Source of the DNA: Bacteroidales bacterium
GTDB taxonomy: Bacteria; Bacteroidota; Bacteroidia; Bacteroidales; F082
Assembly: GCA_016282015.1 (NCBI GenBank)
Contig: JAEEJS010000047.1
Coordinates: forward strand, 1-41,519
DNA length: 41,519 nt
Direction of reading: 5' to 3'
Shown here one piece after another: positions 24,575 to 31,822 of the stretch. The position numbers and the translations under genes are program-made. Position 1 is the first letter of the stretch, and each line of letters begins with the position of its first letter. The notes beneath the pieces are model-generated. The model searched no databases. It worked only from the letters and a program-made list of their open reading frames with translations, and was not told the DNA's origin.

Positions 24575-27373
24575 TTAAGATAACTTTTTAGCTATTACGG
24601 CAGCCGTATAGCTTTCCTTGCATTTTGCCAAATCTTCGGGAGTGCCTTCAAACACAAGGTTTCCACCTTCGTTGCCACCTTCAGGGCCGAGGTCGATGAT
24701 CCAGTCGGCTGTCTTGATGACATCGGGGTCGTGCTCAATGACTATGAGCGAATGTCCGTTGTTCAGCAAAGCCTCGAAAGCAGCCAGAAGCTTGTTGACA
24801 TCATGGAAATGCAAGCCTGTGGTGGGCTCGTCGAAGATGAACAGGGTGGGTTTCTCGTTCGAACCGTTCACTAAGAAAGATGCCAGTTTGATTCTCTGTG
24901 CCTCGCCGCCCGAAAGGGTGGATGAGGGCTGTCCCATCTTCAGATATCCCAAACCGACATCTTGTAACGGCTTGAGTTTCATTATGATGCGGTCGGTTGT
25001 GTTTTTATATTCGTTGGGTTGGCTGAAGAAAATTATAGCCTCGTCAATGCTCATCTCGAGTATGTCGAAAATGTTCTTGTCGAGGAATTTTATCTCCAGA
25101 GCCTCGTCTTTGTAACGTTTGCCGTGACAGACGTCGCATTGTAGAGACACGTCGGCCATAAATTGCATCTCGACCTTGAGCACTCCTTCGCCTTCGCAGT
25201 TGTCGCAACGGCCGCCAGGAACGTTAAACGAGAAGTAACCTGCCTTTATGCCACGCATTTTTGAGAGTTTCTGATCGGCGAATAGAGCTCGGATGTCGTC
25301 GAAAGCCTTGACGTAAGTTACAGGATTTGAACGTGTTGACTTGCCAATCGGGTTTTGGTCTATCAGCTCTACCGACTGTATGGCCTGCAAGCTGCCGCGC
25401 ATGCTGCCGAATGAGCCTGTTTTGTCGGCAGTGCCGCCGAAATGCTTCTTAAGCGAAGTGTATATGATGTTGTTGACCAGAGACGACTTGCCTGAACCGC
25501 TGACGCCGGTCACCACTGTGAGTACGTTTAACGGTATTCTGACGTTGATATTCTTGAGGTTATGCTCCAGACAGCCTACAAACTCAATGGAGTTGTTCCA
25601 TTTGCGACGGCGTTTGGGCACCGGAATCTGCTGTTTTCCGGTGATGTATTGGGCCGTGAGTGATTTGGAGCTTTTGAGCATGGCCTTGATGTCGCCTTGA
25701 AACACCAGTTCGCCGCCGAATCTGCCGGCGTAAGGTCCAATGTCGATTATCTGATCGGCGGCGCGTATGATATCCTCATCATGCTCTACCACTATGACGG
25801 TATTCCCTATGTCCCGCAAATGTTTCAGCACCTTTATAAGCTGCTGGGTGTCACGTGAATGCAAACCGATGCTGGGCTCGTCAAGAATGTAGGTGGAGCC
25901 GACCAGGCTGCTGCCTAACGAAGTGGCCAGATTGATGCGCTGAGCTTCGCCTCCCGACAAAGTGTTTGACGCACGATTCAGAGTGAGGTATCCCAAGCCC
26001 ACTTCCAGCAGGAAATCTATGCGGTTGCGGATTTCAACCAACAGCCTTTCGGCGATGGAAGCGTCTGATTGTGAGAGTTTTATGGTTTGGAAAAACTTTT
26101 TAAGCTCGCTTATCGGCATCACTGTCAGGTCGGTAATGCTCTTGCCGTTAATCTTCACATAGCTGGCCTCTTTGCGCAGACGTTTGCCGTGACAGTCAGG
26201 ACAGGTGGTCTTGCCGCGATAACGGGCCAGCATCACTCTGTATTGAATCTTATATGTCTGACTTTCAACGTCTTTGAAGAAGTCGTTTATGCCTTGGAAA
26301 TACTTGTTGCCTTTCCAAAGAGTTTCCTTTTGTTCCTCAGTGAGCTGATAATATGGCTTGTGGATAGGGAAGTCGAAGTGGTGAGCCACTCTCACGAGAT
26401 GGTCCTTGTATTCGCACATTTTCTCGCCTCTCCAGCAGGCCACCGCATTGTCGAACACAGAAAGCGACTTGTCGGGCACTACCAAATCCTCGTCTATGCC
26501 TATAATGTTGCCGAAACCCTCGCAGGTAGGACAGGCTCCGTAAGGGTTGTTGAACGAAAACAGGTGCTCGGTTGGCGGCTCGAAGGTGATGCCGTCAGCC
26601 TCATAGCGTGATGAGAACGAATATTCTTTCTTATCTCCTTGATTGTCAATCATTATGATGCAATCACCCTTGCCCTCGTAAAAAGCTGTCTGTATGGAGT
26701 CGGCAAGCTGTCCAATCTGCTCGGCGGTGCTATCGTTCACCTTCAGGCGGTCGACCATAACTCGTATGTCCTTGGGCTTGTCTTTAGCTTTTTCGGTCAG
26801 GTAATCCTCAATGCGTTTGGCTTCACCTTTGACAATCAATCGGTTGAAACCTTGCTGCAATAAGATATTGAGATGTTCCTGAATAGTACGTCCTTCTGGA
26901 AGTATAATGGGAGCGAGAATGTAGGCGGCGCTGCCGTTTTGGGTGAGGATGAAGTCGACCACGTCGTCAACCTGATTCCTTTTCACCTCTTTGCCTGAGA
27001 CTGGCGAGTAGGTGCGGCCTATGCGTGCGTACAAAAGCTTGAGATATTCATAAATCTCGGTGGTGGTGCCGACTGTTGAACGCGGGTTGCTCGTCATGGT
27101 GCGCTGTTGTATGGCTATGGCGGGCGAGAGGCCGGTTATCATGTCGACATCCGGCTTGCTGAGACGACCCATAAACTGACGGGCGTAAGAACTCAAACTT
27201 TCCACGTAACGGCGTTGTCCTTCGGCATAAATGGTATCGAAGGCCAATGACGACTTGCCGGAGCCCGACAAACCCGTAATTACGATGAGTTTGTTTTTAG
27301 GAATGCGTAAGTTAATGTTTTTCAAGTTGTTAACTCTTGCACCGTGAATTTCTATGCTCTCAATTTTGTTCAT
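24575..27373 (-). CDS. uvrA: Excinuclease ABC subunit A
   Basis: The 932-residue protein is the damage-recognition ATPase of nucleotide excision repair, acting with UvrB. It has two ABC ATPase modules with Walker A GLSGSGKSS near residue 34 and GVSGSGKSS near 640. Both signature motifs (NTLSGGEAQRINLA and STLSGGEAQRIKLA) are present, as are DEP and EHD motifs. Zinc-binding pairs are seen in CPTCEGFGN/CPDCHGKR and CDNCEGEG/CDVCHGKR. Length is normal. Upstream lies the divergent sigma-factor gene; no perfect -7 box was found for uvrA, the nearest being TAATTTCG about 27 bases before the ATG. Confidence 0.98.
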   Translation of the reverse strand: MNKIESIEIHGARVNNLKNINLRIPKNKLIVITGLSGSGKSSLAFDTIYAEGQRRYVESLSSYARQFMGRLSKPDVDMITGLSPAIAIQQRTMTSNPRSTVGTTTEIYEYLKLLYARIGRTYSPVSGKEVKRNQVDDVVDFILTQNGSAAYILAPIILPEGRTIQEHLNILLQQGFNRLIVKGEAKRIEDYLTEKAKDKPKDIRVMVDRLKVNDSTAEQIGQLADSIQTAFYEGKGDCIIMIDNQGDKKEYSFSSRYEADGITFEPPTEHLFSFNNPYGACPTCEGFGNIIGIDEDLVVPDKSLSVFDNAVACWRGEKMCEYKDHLVRVAHHFDFPIHKPYYQLTEEQKETLWKGNKYFQGINDFFKDVESQTYKIQYRVMLARYRGKTTCPDCHGKRLRKEASYVKINGKSITDLTVMPISELKKFFQTIKLSQSDASIAERLLVEIRNRIDFLLEVGLGYLTLNRASNTLSGGEAQRINLATSLGSSLVGSTYILDEPSIGLHSRDTQQLIKVLKHLRDIGNTVIVVEHDEDIIRAADQIIDIGPYAGRFGGELVFQGDIKAMLKSSKSLTAQYITGKQQIPVPKRRRKWNNSIEFVGCLEHNLKNINVRIPLNVLTVVTGVSGSGKSSLVNNIIYTSLKKHFGGTADKTGSFGSMRGSLQAIQSVELIDQNPIGKSTRSNPVTYVKAFDDIRALFADQKLSKMRGIKAGYFSFNVPGGRCDNCEGEGVLKVEMQFMADVSLQCDVCHGKRYKDEALEIKFLDKNIFDILEMSIDEAIIFFSQPNEYKNTTDRIIMKLKPLQDVGLGYLKMGQPSSTLSGGEAQRIKLASFLVNGSNEKPTLFIFDEPTTGLHFHDVNKLLAAFEALLNNGHSLIVIEHDPDVIKTADWIIDLGPEGGNEGGNLVFEGTPEDLAKCKESYTAAVIAKKLS

Positions 27374-27444
27374 CTCAAACTAAGTTGTCTCAAAAAAATT
27401 GCACGAAATTACAAAAAATTTAAGCATCGTATTGAAAAATGTTG

Positions 27445-27452
27445 TATATTTG
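27445..27452 (+). promoter_or_regulatory. -7 promoter element of the sigma-factor gene
   Basis: TATATTTG matches TAnnTTTG and lies 106 bases before the ATG, leaving a leader of about 100 bases. Confidence 0.45.
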
Positions 27453-27519
27453 CAAAAATTTAGGTCAAAATATTGTTCAACCAATAAAAAATAGGAGAGA
27501 CATTATCGAATAAACTTTA

Positions 27520-27554
27520 CCCTTTTTGAATGTATAACCTTTAAAAAAGGGGGG
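27520..27554 (+). promoter_or_regulatory. Leader hairpin that could hide the ribosome binding site
   Basis: CCCTTTT (27520-27526) can pair with AAAAGGG (27545-27551), which includes the first G residues of the G-run GGGGGG (27549-27554) just ahead of the sigma-factor ATG at 27559. A competing pairing of CCTTT (27539-27543) with AAAGG also involves it. Either structure would cover the Shine-Dalgarno. The effect on translation is inference. Confidence 0.35.
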
Positions 27555-27558
27555 ACTT

Positions 27559-28143
27559 ATGTCTGATATGTTAAATGACAAGGAATTGGTTCTGAGTTAC
27601 CAGAACGGTGACGTGGCCAGTTTCCAAATTTTGGTTGACCGTTACCAGAATAAGATTTTTTCGTACATCCTGATGCTTGTCAAAGATAAGCAATTGGCTG
27701 ATGATATCTTCCAGGATACATTTCTTAAGATTATCCGCACCATTAAGGCCGGAGTTTACAAAGAGGAAGGCAAATTCATACAGTTCGCGATGCGTATCGC
27801 GCATAACCTTATTATAGACTATTTCCGCAAGGCCAAGCGTTTGCCTATGGTCGACCCGACAAAGGAAGACTACGACATGCTCGATAACGCCCGTTTCCAG
27901 GATCCTTCAGTTGAGGAGCAGATGGTGACGGAGCAAATCCATGACGACATCCGTAAAATGGTGGAATTTTTGCCGGAAGAGCAGCGCGAGGTGCTGGTTA
28001 TGAGAATGTATGAGGATATGTCGTTCAAGGAGATAGCCGACGCCACCAATGTCAGCATCAATACGGCTCTGGGACGTATGCGCTATGCTTTGATCAATCT
28101 TCGCAAGATGGCGAAAAAGCAGAATGTTACATTAACTGTTTAA
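27559..28143 (+). CDS. ECF-type RNA polymerase sigma factor
   Basis: The 194-residue sigma-70 family protein has region 2 (about 20-90, with LADDIFQDTFLKIIRTI) and region 4 (about 130-185, LPEEQREVLVMRMYEDMSFK followed by a helix-turn-helix). It lacks regions 1 and 3, as in extracytoplasmic-function sigma factors. A G-rich Shine-Dalgarno lies 4 bases before the ATG and may be masked by a hairpin. No anti-sigma factor with a membrane helix is encoded next to it; instead a 56-residue protein and a Gre/Nudix fusion follow. Its target genes are unknown. Confidence 0.9.
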   Translation: MSDMLNDKELVLSYQNGDVASFQILVDRYQNKIFSYILMLVKDKQLADDIFQDTFLKIIRTIKAGVYKEEGKFIQFAMRIAHNLIIDYFRKAKRLPMVDPTKEDYDMLDNARFQDPSVEEQMVTEQIHDDIRKMVEFLPEEQREVLVMRMYEDMSFKEIADATNVSINTALGRMRYALINLRKMAKKQNVTLTV

Positions 28144-28219
28144 AAAATTTTAGCACAAATATAATAATTGGGTCATACTTGGCGTTTTGATTTCAAAATA
28201 GTAACGAAATCGAGTGCCT

Positions 28220-28390
28220 ATGAGTATTGATTCTACACCATTATTTGAAAGTAGAGTGAAAGAAGCGGTCTGTGAAATGTGTGCTGAAATGCAGCCAAGC
28301 CGCAGTGCAATTAACGCCATCATGCAGTACGCCGCCACCTACGAGAGCGTTGAAACAAGAATCGGAACAGTCGACCTGATGCTTAACTGA
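28220..28390 (+). CDS. Small 56-residue protein coupled to the Gre-like gene
   Basis: I do not recognise the family. The product runs MSIDSTPLFESRVKEAVCEM, then a helical middle with two Cys residues and QPSRSAINAIMQYAATYESV, and ends GTVDLMLN. It looks like two helices. Three points support a real gene: normal codon use, a position directly after the sigma-factor gene, and a stop codon (TGA 28388-28390) that overlaps the next ATG (TGATG), as in coupled translation. It could be a small regulator or partner of the sigma factor or the Gre-like protein. Function unknown. Confidence 0.65.
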   Translation: MSIDSTPLFESRVKEAVCEMCAEMQPSRSAINAIMQYAATYESVETRIGTVDLMLN

Positions 28391-29421
28391 TGAGCAGAGG
28401 CTTTATTAAAGAAGGCGATCAGGAAGAGATCCCGATGGTGCCACCTAGGGCATATCTGCCGAAAGGCATGCCCAACTACGTGACAAAAGAAGGTCTGGAA
28501 GCTCTCAACAAAGAGTTAAAAGGCCTTGAAAATGAACGTGTTGAAGCGGGAGGCAATTACATTATGAGCAACTTTATCGATGCAAAGATGAAGCTGCTCA
28601 TAAATCGTATTAATACCGCCGTCGAGGTGGATTTGACCAAAGCCAACAAAGAAACCGTCAGTTTCGGAGCATACGTGAAATATAACGGCAGAACCGTGAG
28701 AATTGTGGGCGTTGACGAGGCCGACTTCCAGAAAGGACTGCTGTCGTTCATCTCGCCTGTAGCCAAGGCTCTGGTGGGCAAAAAATTGGGAGACAGGTTT
28801 GAGATTAAGATACCGAAGGGAACTGAAACCATTGAGGTTCAGGGAATTTGGTATGAGGCTGTGCCACTTACTCAAGAGGTCATTTCAACAGGAGCGAAGC
28901 AGAGTGCCCCCGGCGAGGCGGGAGCCTCCACCAAAGGTGAAAAAATCTCCAGCCGAGTAATTTCAGATAAGCCCGAAATGTCGGCAAAGCCTCAGGAAGA
29001 ACAAGTCGTTCCGGTTGATAACAACACCGATGTATTTGTCCCGGAGGAAAACATTATGGAATTTCTGCCGGTGGTCAACGACAGGGGTATAATTGTGGGC
29101 CGTGCGCTGTACATGGAGCTGCATAAGGGTCACAAGATTCTGCATCCCGTCCTGCATTTGCATGTCATTAATAATAAAGGTGAGGTGACGGGCAGGTATT
29201 GGTGGCATGTGGCCTTTGGCGACACTCCCGAAAAGACGCTGAAACGCAAAATGCAGGAAACCTTAGGTTTATCAGGCGTTAAGCCAAAATTGAAGAAACA
29301 ATATGTCAGAGAGACTAAGACCGAAAAAGAGCTGGTTTACGTCTATAATGTCATATCAGATGAAAATTTATTGAAAACTCCCGAAGGAAAAGAATATTTT
29401 GATATTTTTGCAAAAGATTAG
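28390..29421 (+). CDS. GreA/GreB-like factor fused to a degenerate Nudix domain
   Basis: The 343-residue protein joins two parts. Residues 1-165 resemble the Bacteroidota Gre-like proteins: MSRGFIKEGDQEEIPMVPPR, a short coiled coil, then the FKBP-like Gre C-terminal domain (VSFGAYVKYNGRTVRIVGVD, SPVAKALVGKKLGDRFEIKI). The coiled coil is short and lacks the usual acidic tip, so transcript cleavage is doubtful. A linker (about 170-220) leads to a Nudix-like domain with LHPVLHLHVINNKGEV. Its Nudix box reads RKMQETLGL where REUxEExGU is expected, so hydrolase activity is probably lost. It could bind RNA polymerase and sense a nucleotide. The start overlaps the stop of the 56-residue gene. Confidence 0.75.
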   Translation: MSRGFIKEGDQEEIPMVPPRAYLPKGMPNYVTKEGLEALNKELKGLENERVEAGGNYIMSNFIDAKMKLLINRINTAVEVDLTKANKETVSFGAYVKYNGRTVRIVGVDEADFQKGLLSFISPVAKALVGKKLGDRFEIKIPKGTETIEVQGIWYEAVPLTQEVISTGAKQSAPGEAGASTKGEKISSRVISDKPEMSAKPQEEQVVPVDNNTDVFVPEENIMEFLPVVNDRGIIVGRALYMELHKGHKILHPVLHLHVINNKGEVTGRYWWHVAFGDTPEKTLKRKMQETLGLSGVKPKLKKQYVRETKTEKELVYVYNVISDENLLKTPEGKEYFDIFAKD

Positions 29422-29433
29422 AATGTAAAAATA

Positions 29434-31146
29434 TTGAAAATGATTTTTAGTCCAAAACTCTTTTCTTGTCTTAAAAATTACGATAAAAAACAGTTCTCGG
29501 CCGACGCCATGGCTGGTCTTATCGTGGGTATTGTGGCGTTACCTTTGGCAATCGCTTTTGGTATAGCTTCGGGTGTGGGTCCAACGGAAGGACTTGTGAC
29601 AGCTATAATTGCAGGTTTCATCATCTCGTTTTTCGGAGGCAGTAAGGTGCAGATAGGAGGCCCTACAGGCGCTTTCATCGTAATCATTTACGGCATTATA
29701 CAGCAACATGGTCTGGGCGGTTTGATGATAGCCACCATAATGGCCGGTATTATTTTGATATTGATAGGAGTATTCAAACTCGGAAATGTTATAAAATTTG
29801 TGCCATACCCAGTGGTTGTCGGCTTTACCGGCGGTATTGCACTTACTATTTTCTCAACCCAGATGAACGATATGTTCGGCCTTGGCATACAGAATGTGCC
29901 GGCCAACTTCATCGACAAGTGGGTGTGCTACTTCCAGAATGCCACACATGTCAACTGGTGGGCTTTCGGAGTGGGTCTGGCCAGCTTGCTGGTTATCATC
30001 TACAGCCCGAAGATCTCGAAAAAGATTCCGGGCTCGCTGGTGGCCATAGTTCTGATGACCTTTGTGGTGTGGATACTCGAGCGTTTCTGCGGAGTTACAG
30101 GCATTACCAAGATTGGTGACCTTTATGAACTGCCTACTTCTATTCCGGCTCCGCATCTGCCGAGCCTGGGAGTTAGTGACGGCAAGTCGCTGATACAGCT
30201 GATGACAGAGTTGGCTCCTTCGGCTTTCACCATTGCCATGTTGGGTGCCATTGAGTCATTGCTTTCGGCTATGGTGGCTGACGGTGTTATAGGTGACAAA
30301 CACAATTCAAACACCGAGCTTATCGCGCAAGGTATAGCAAACATTGCCAGCCCGTTGTTTGGCGGCATCCCGGCTACAGGAGCCATCGCCCGTACCATGA
30401 CAAACATCAACAACGGCGGCAAGACACCTGTGGCAGGTTTGATTCATGCCGTGGTGTTGCTGCTGGTACTGCTTCTGCTTGGCAGTCTGGTGGGTTTGAT
30501 TCCTATGCCGTGTCTGGCTGCAGTGCTTATAATGGTGGCATACAACATGAGCGGTTGGCGTACATTCAGAATGCTTGCCAAGAACCCGAAGTCTGACTTT
30601 GCGGTGCTTATCATGACCTTCCTTCTGACAGTTATCTTCGACTTGACAATAGCCATAGAATTGGGACTTATCGCATCTATCGCACTGTTCCTGAAGCGTA
30701 CCAACGAAGCCACTGTTATCCGTTCGTTCACTAATGAGATTGACCCGAGTGACAATACCGATGTGGCTATGAGCAGCGATGAGAAACTTATTATTCCTGA
30801 AGGCGTTGAGGTGTATGAGATAGACGGACCATATTTCTTTGGAATTGCCAATAAATTCGATGAAATCGACAAGTCGGTGATAGGTAAGGAGTACAAGGTG
30901 CGAATCATCAGAATGAGGAAGGTGTCGTTTATAGACAGTACCGGTATCCACAACCTTGAGTTGCTTTGCGACACTTGCAAGCAGCGCGGTATGATAGTGG
31001 TTTTGTCAGGCGTTAACATACATGTGAGAGCTACGCTTGAGAAGGCTGGATTCATTAAGAAAATTGGAGAGGAGAACGTTTGCTCGCATATCAACTTTGC
31101 TCTGAAGAGGGCAGAGGAGATAGTCGGGGCGGAATGTGAAGCTTAA
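29434..31146 (+). CDS. SulP-family anion transporter with STAS domain
   Basis: The 570-residue inner-membrane protein starts with about 12-14 membrane segments (up to about 430). These include AGLIVGIVALPLAIAFGIAS and the SulP signature region GPTGAFIVIIYGIIQ. A cytoplasmic STAS domain follows (about 455-565, with VSFIDSTGIHNLELL). SulP proteins move sulfate, bicarbonate or other anions, usually with a cation; the substrate cannot be read here. It begins 12 bases after the Gre/Nudix gene, so the two may share a transcript. The CRISPR module and its left flanking repeat lie downstream. Confidence 0.92.
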   Translation: MKMIFSPKLFSCLKNYDKKQFSADAMAGLIVGIVALPLAIAFGIASGVGPTEGLVTAIIAGFIISFFGGSKVQIGGPTGAFIVIIYGIIQQHGLGGLMIATIMAGIILILIGVFKLGNVIKFVPYPVVVGFTGGIALTIFSTQMNDMFGLGIQNVPANFIDKWVCYFQNATHVNWWAFGVGLASLLVIIYSPKISKKIPGSLVAIVLMTFVVWILERFCGVTGITKIGDLYELPTSIPAPHLPSLGVSDGKSLIQLMTELAPSAFTIAMLGAIESLLSAMVADGVIGDKHNSNTELIAQGIANIASPLFGGIPATGAIARTMTNINNGGKTPVAGLIHAVVLLLVLLLLGSLVGLIPMPCLAAVLIMVAYNMSGWRTFRMLAKNPKSDFAVLIMTFLLTVIFDLTIAIELGLIASIALFLKRTNEATVIRSFTNEIDPSDNTDVAMSSDEKLIIPEGVEVYEIDGPYFFGIANKFDEIDKSVIGKEYKVRIIRMRKVSFIDSTGIHNLELLCDTCKQRGMIVVLSGVNIHVRATLEKAGFIKKIGEENVCSHINFALKRAEEIVGAECEA

Positions 31147-31179
31147 AGTTTTAGTATTTAGATCAGATAGTTTTAGGCG

Positions 31180-31360
31180 ATGGCGATTGTTGATCACGTT
31201 AAGGATATAGGTGACATAATCGCTGTCGCTTATCTGTTGTTTATAAATTTGTTATAAAACCAAACATTCCAGGTTCAGAATAGCAGTGCCGTTTTGGACC
31301 ATCGTCTGGCTTGGCGGAATTGCTTATCTTGCAATGAGATATTACGGTGTTTTAGTGTAG
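31180..31360 (+). pseudogene. Short two-helix membrane protein broken by a frameshift
   Basis: An ATG at 31180 opens 25 residues (MAIVDHVKDIGDIIAVAYLL, then FINLL) ending in TAA at 31255-31257. The +1 frame is open from 31247 to a TAG at 31358 and encodes KTKHSRFRIAVPFWTIVWLG and GIAYLAMRYYGVLV. Joined by one skipped base, they would give a protein of about 60 residues with two hydrophobic segments, a sensible small membrane protein. Either the gene is disrupted, the ribosome shifts frame at TTATAAAA, or a base error is present. The 31147-31179 and 31361-31394 stretches hold nothing else clear apart from a small hairpin (GCCCT/AGGGC). Confidence 0.4.
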
Positions 31361-31394
31361 AGGGATTACGCCCTTAGCAGGGCTAGGGGATTAT

Positions 31395-31598
31395 GTTCCT
31401 TTTTTCTTGATAAAAAAGGAACCGAAAAAATCAAGGCCCGAATCATCGGCCCTCGCTGCAGTCGTCCTAAGACAGTGATACTCAAGGCGGGGTAACGCTT
31501 CCTTCGGAAGCAAACGCAAGCGCCCCGCCGTGAGTATCAGCTGCTTAGTCCGCCTTTTGGGCCCTCGCTGCCCCGCATTCGGGCCGGGCCCTCGCGCA
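31395..31598 (+). repeat. Palindromic flanking repeat, left copy
   Basis: A GC-rich, highly palindromic element of about 200 bp. It begins with the hairpin GTTCCTTTTTT (31395-31405) / AAAAAAGGAAC (31412-31422). The 26-base arms at 31467-31492 and 31523-31548 (sharing TGATACTCA / TGAGTATCA and GGCGGGG / CCCCGCC) surround an apical hairpin GCTTCC/GGAAGC. Outer arms are GGCCCGAAT (31435-31443) and ATTCGGGCC (31577-31585). GGCCCTCGCTGC is directly repeated at 31448 and 31560. A diverged copy lies inverted at 40345-40546, so the pair brackets the CRISPR-Cas locus. It has no coding capacity. It could be a MITE-like element or a structured RNA. Confidence 0.8.
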
Positions 31599-31647
31599 CC
31601 GTGAATCGCAGTGGGGTAGAATTAATCGAATAGTCTTAATGTGTTGT

Positions 31648-31733
31648 AAAAAAATACCCCCGTTAAGGACGAGGGCAACCTAGATGTTTTCACAACGGAA
31701 TAATCCTTATTGTGAATTGCTTCAAAATTTGTA
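31648..31733 (-). ncRNA. tracrRNA of the type II-C CRISPR system
   Basis: Read on the minus strand, the RNA starts GUACAAAUUUUGAAGCAAUU. Its first ~25 bases (31709-31733) are complementary to the CRISPR repeat as transcribed from the minus strand, with a single one-base bulge. Next comes the nexus-like AAGGAUUAUUCCG, familiar from Bacteroidota tracrRNAs. A terminator then pairs CCCUCGU with ACGGGGG (7 bp, one G-U pair) and is followed by a T-run (31648-31654). Length is about 86 bases. It pairs with crRNA to load Cas9. Its promoter is divergent from that of cas9. The ends are estimated from promoter and T-run positions. Confidence 0.88.
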
Positions 31734-31736
31734 CTG

Positions 31737-31792
31737 CAAAAATACAATTATTTTCAATTAGTTGCAAATTATTTGAATTTTTTTTATTTTTG
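31737..31792. promoter_or_regulatory. Divergent tracrRNA/cas9 promoters with shared -33 palindrome
   Basis: The minus strand carries TTTG (31765-31768), 20 bp, then TATTTTTG (31737-31744), for the tracrRNA. The plus strand carries TTG (31762-31764), 20 bp, then TATTTTTG (31785-31792), for cas9. The two -33 boxes meet inside one TTGCAA (31762-31767), so spacing is symmetrical. The cas9 ATG follows 30 bases after its -7 box. Confidence 0.7.
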
Positions 31793-31822
31793 TGGTGTAA
31801 AATCATTAAAGATAAGCATATT

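Noticed and set aside
30307..31094. Long minus-strand frames opposite the SulP gene
   Set aside because: The plus-strand protein is a clear SulP transporter; the reverse frames have no recognisable domains or start signals.
31361..31394. Small GCCCT/AGGGC hairpin before the left flanking repeat
   Set aside because: Five base pairs without a T-run; too weak to call a terminator for sulP.
31712..31822. Upstream extension of Cas9 by 37 residues
   Set aside because: It overlaps the tracrRNA anti-repeat and both promoter boxes; the family N-terminus KKILGLDLG starts at 31823.
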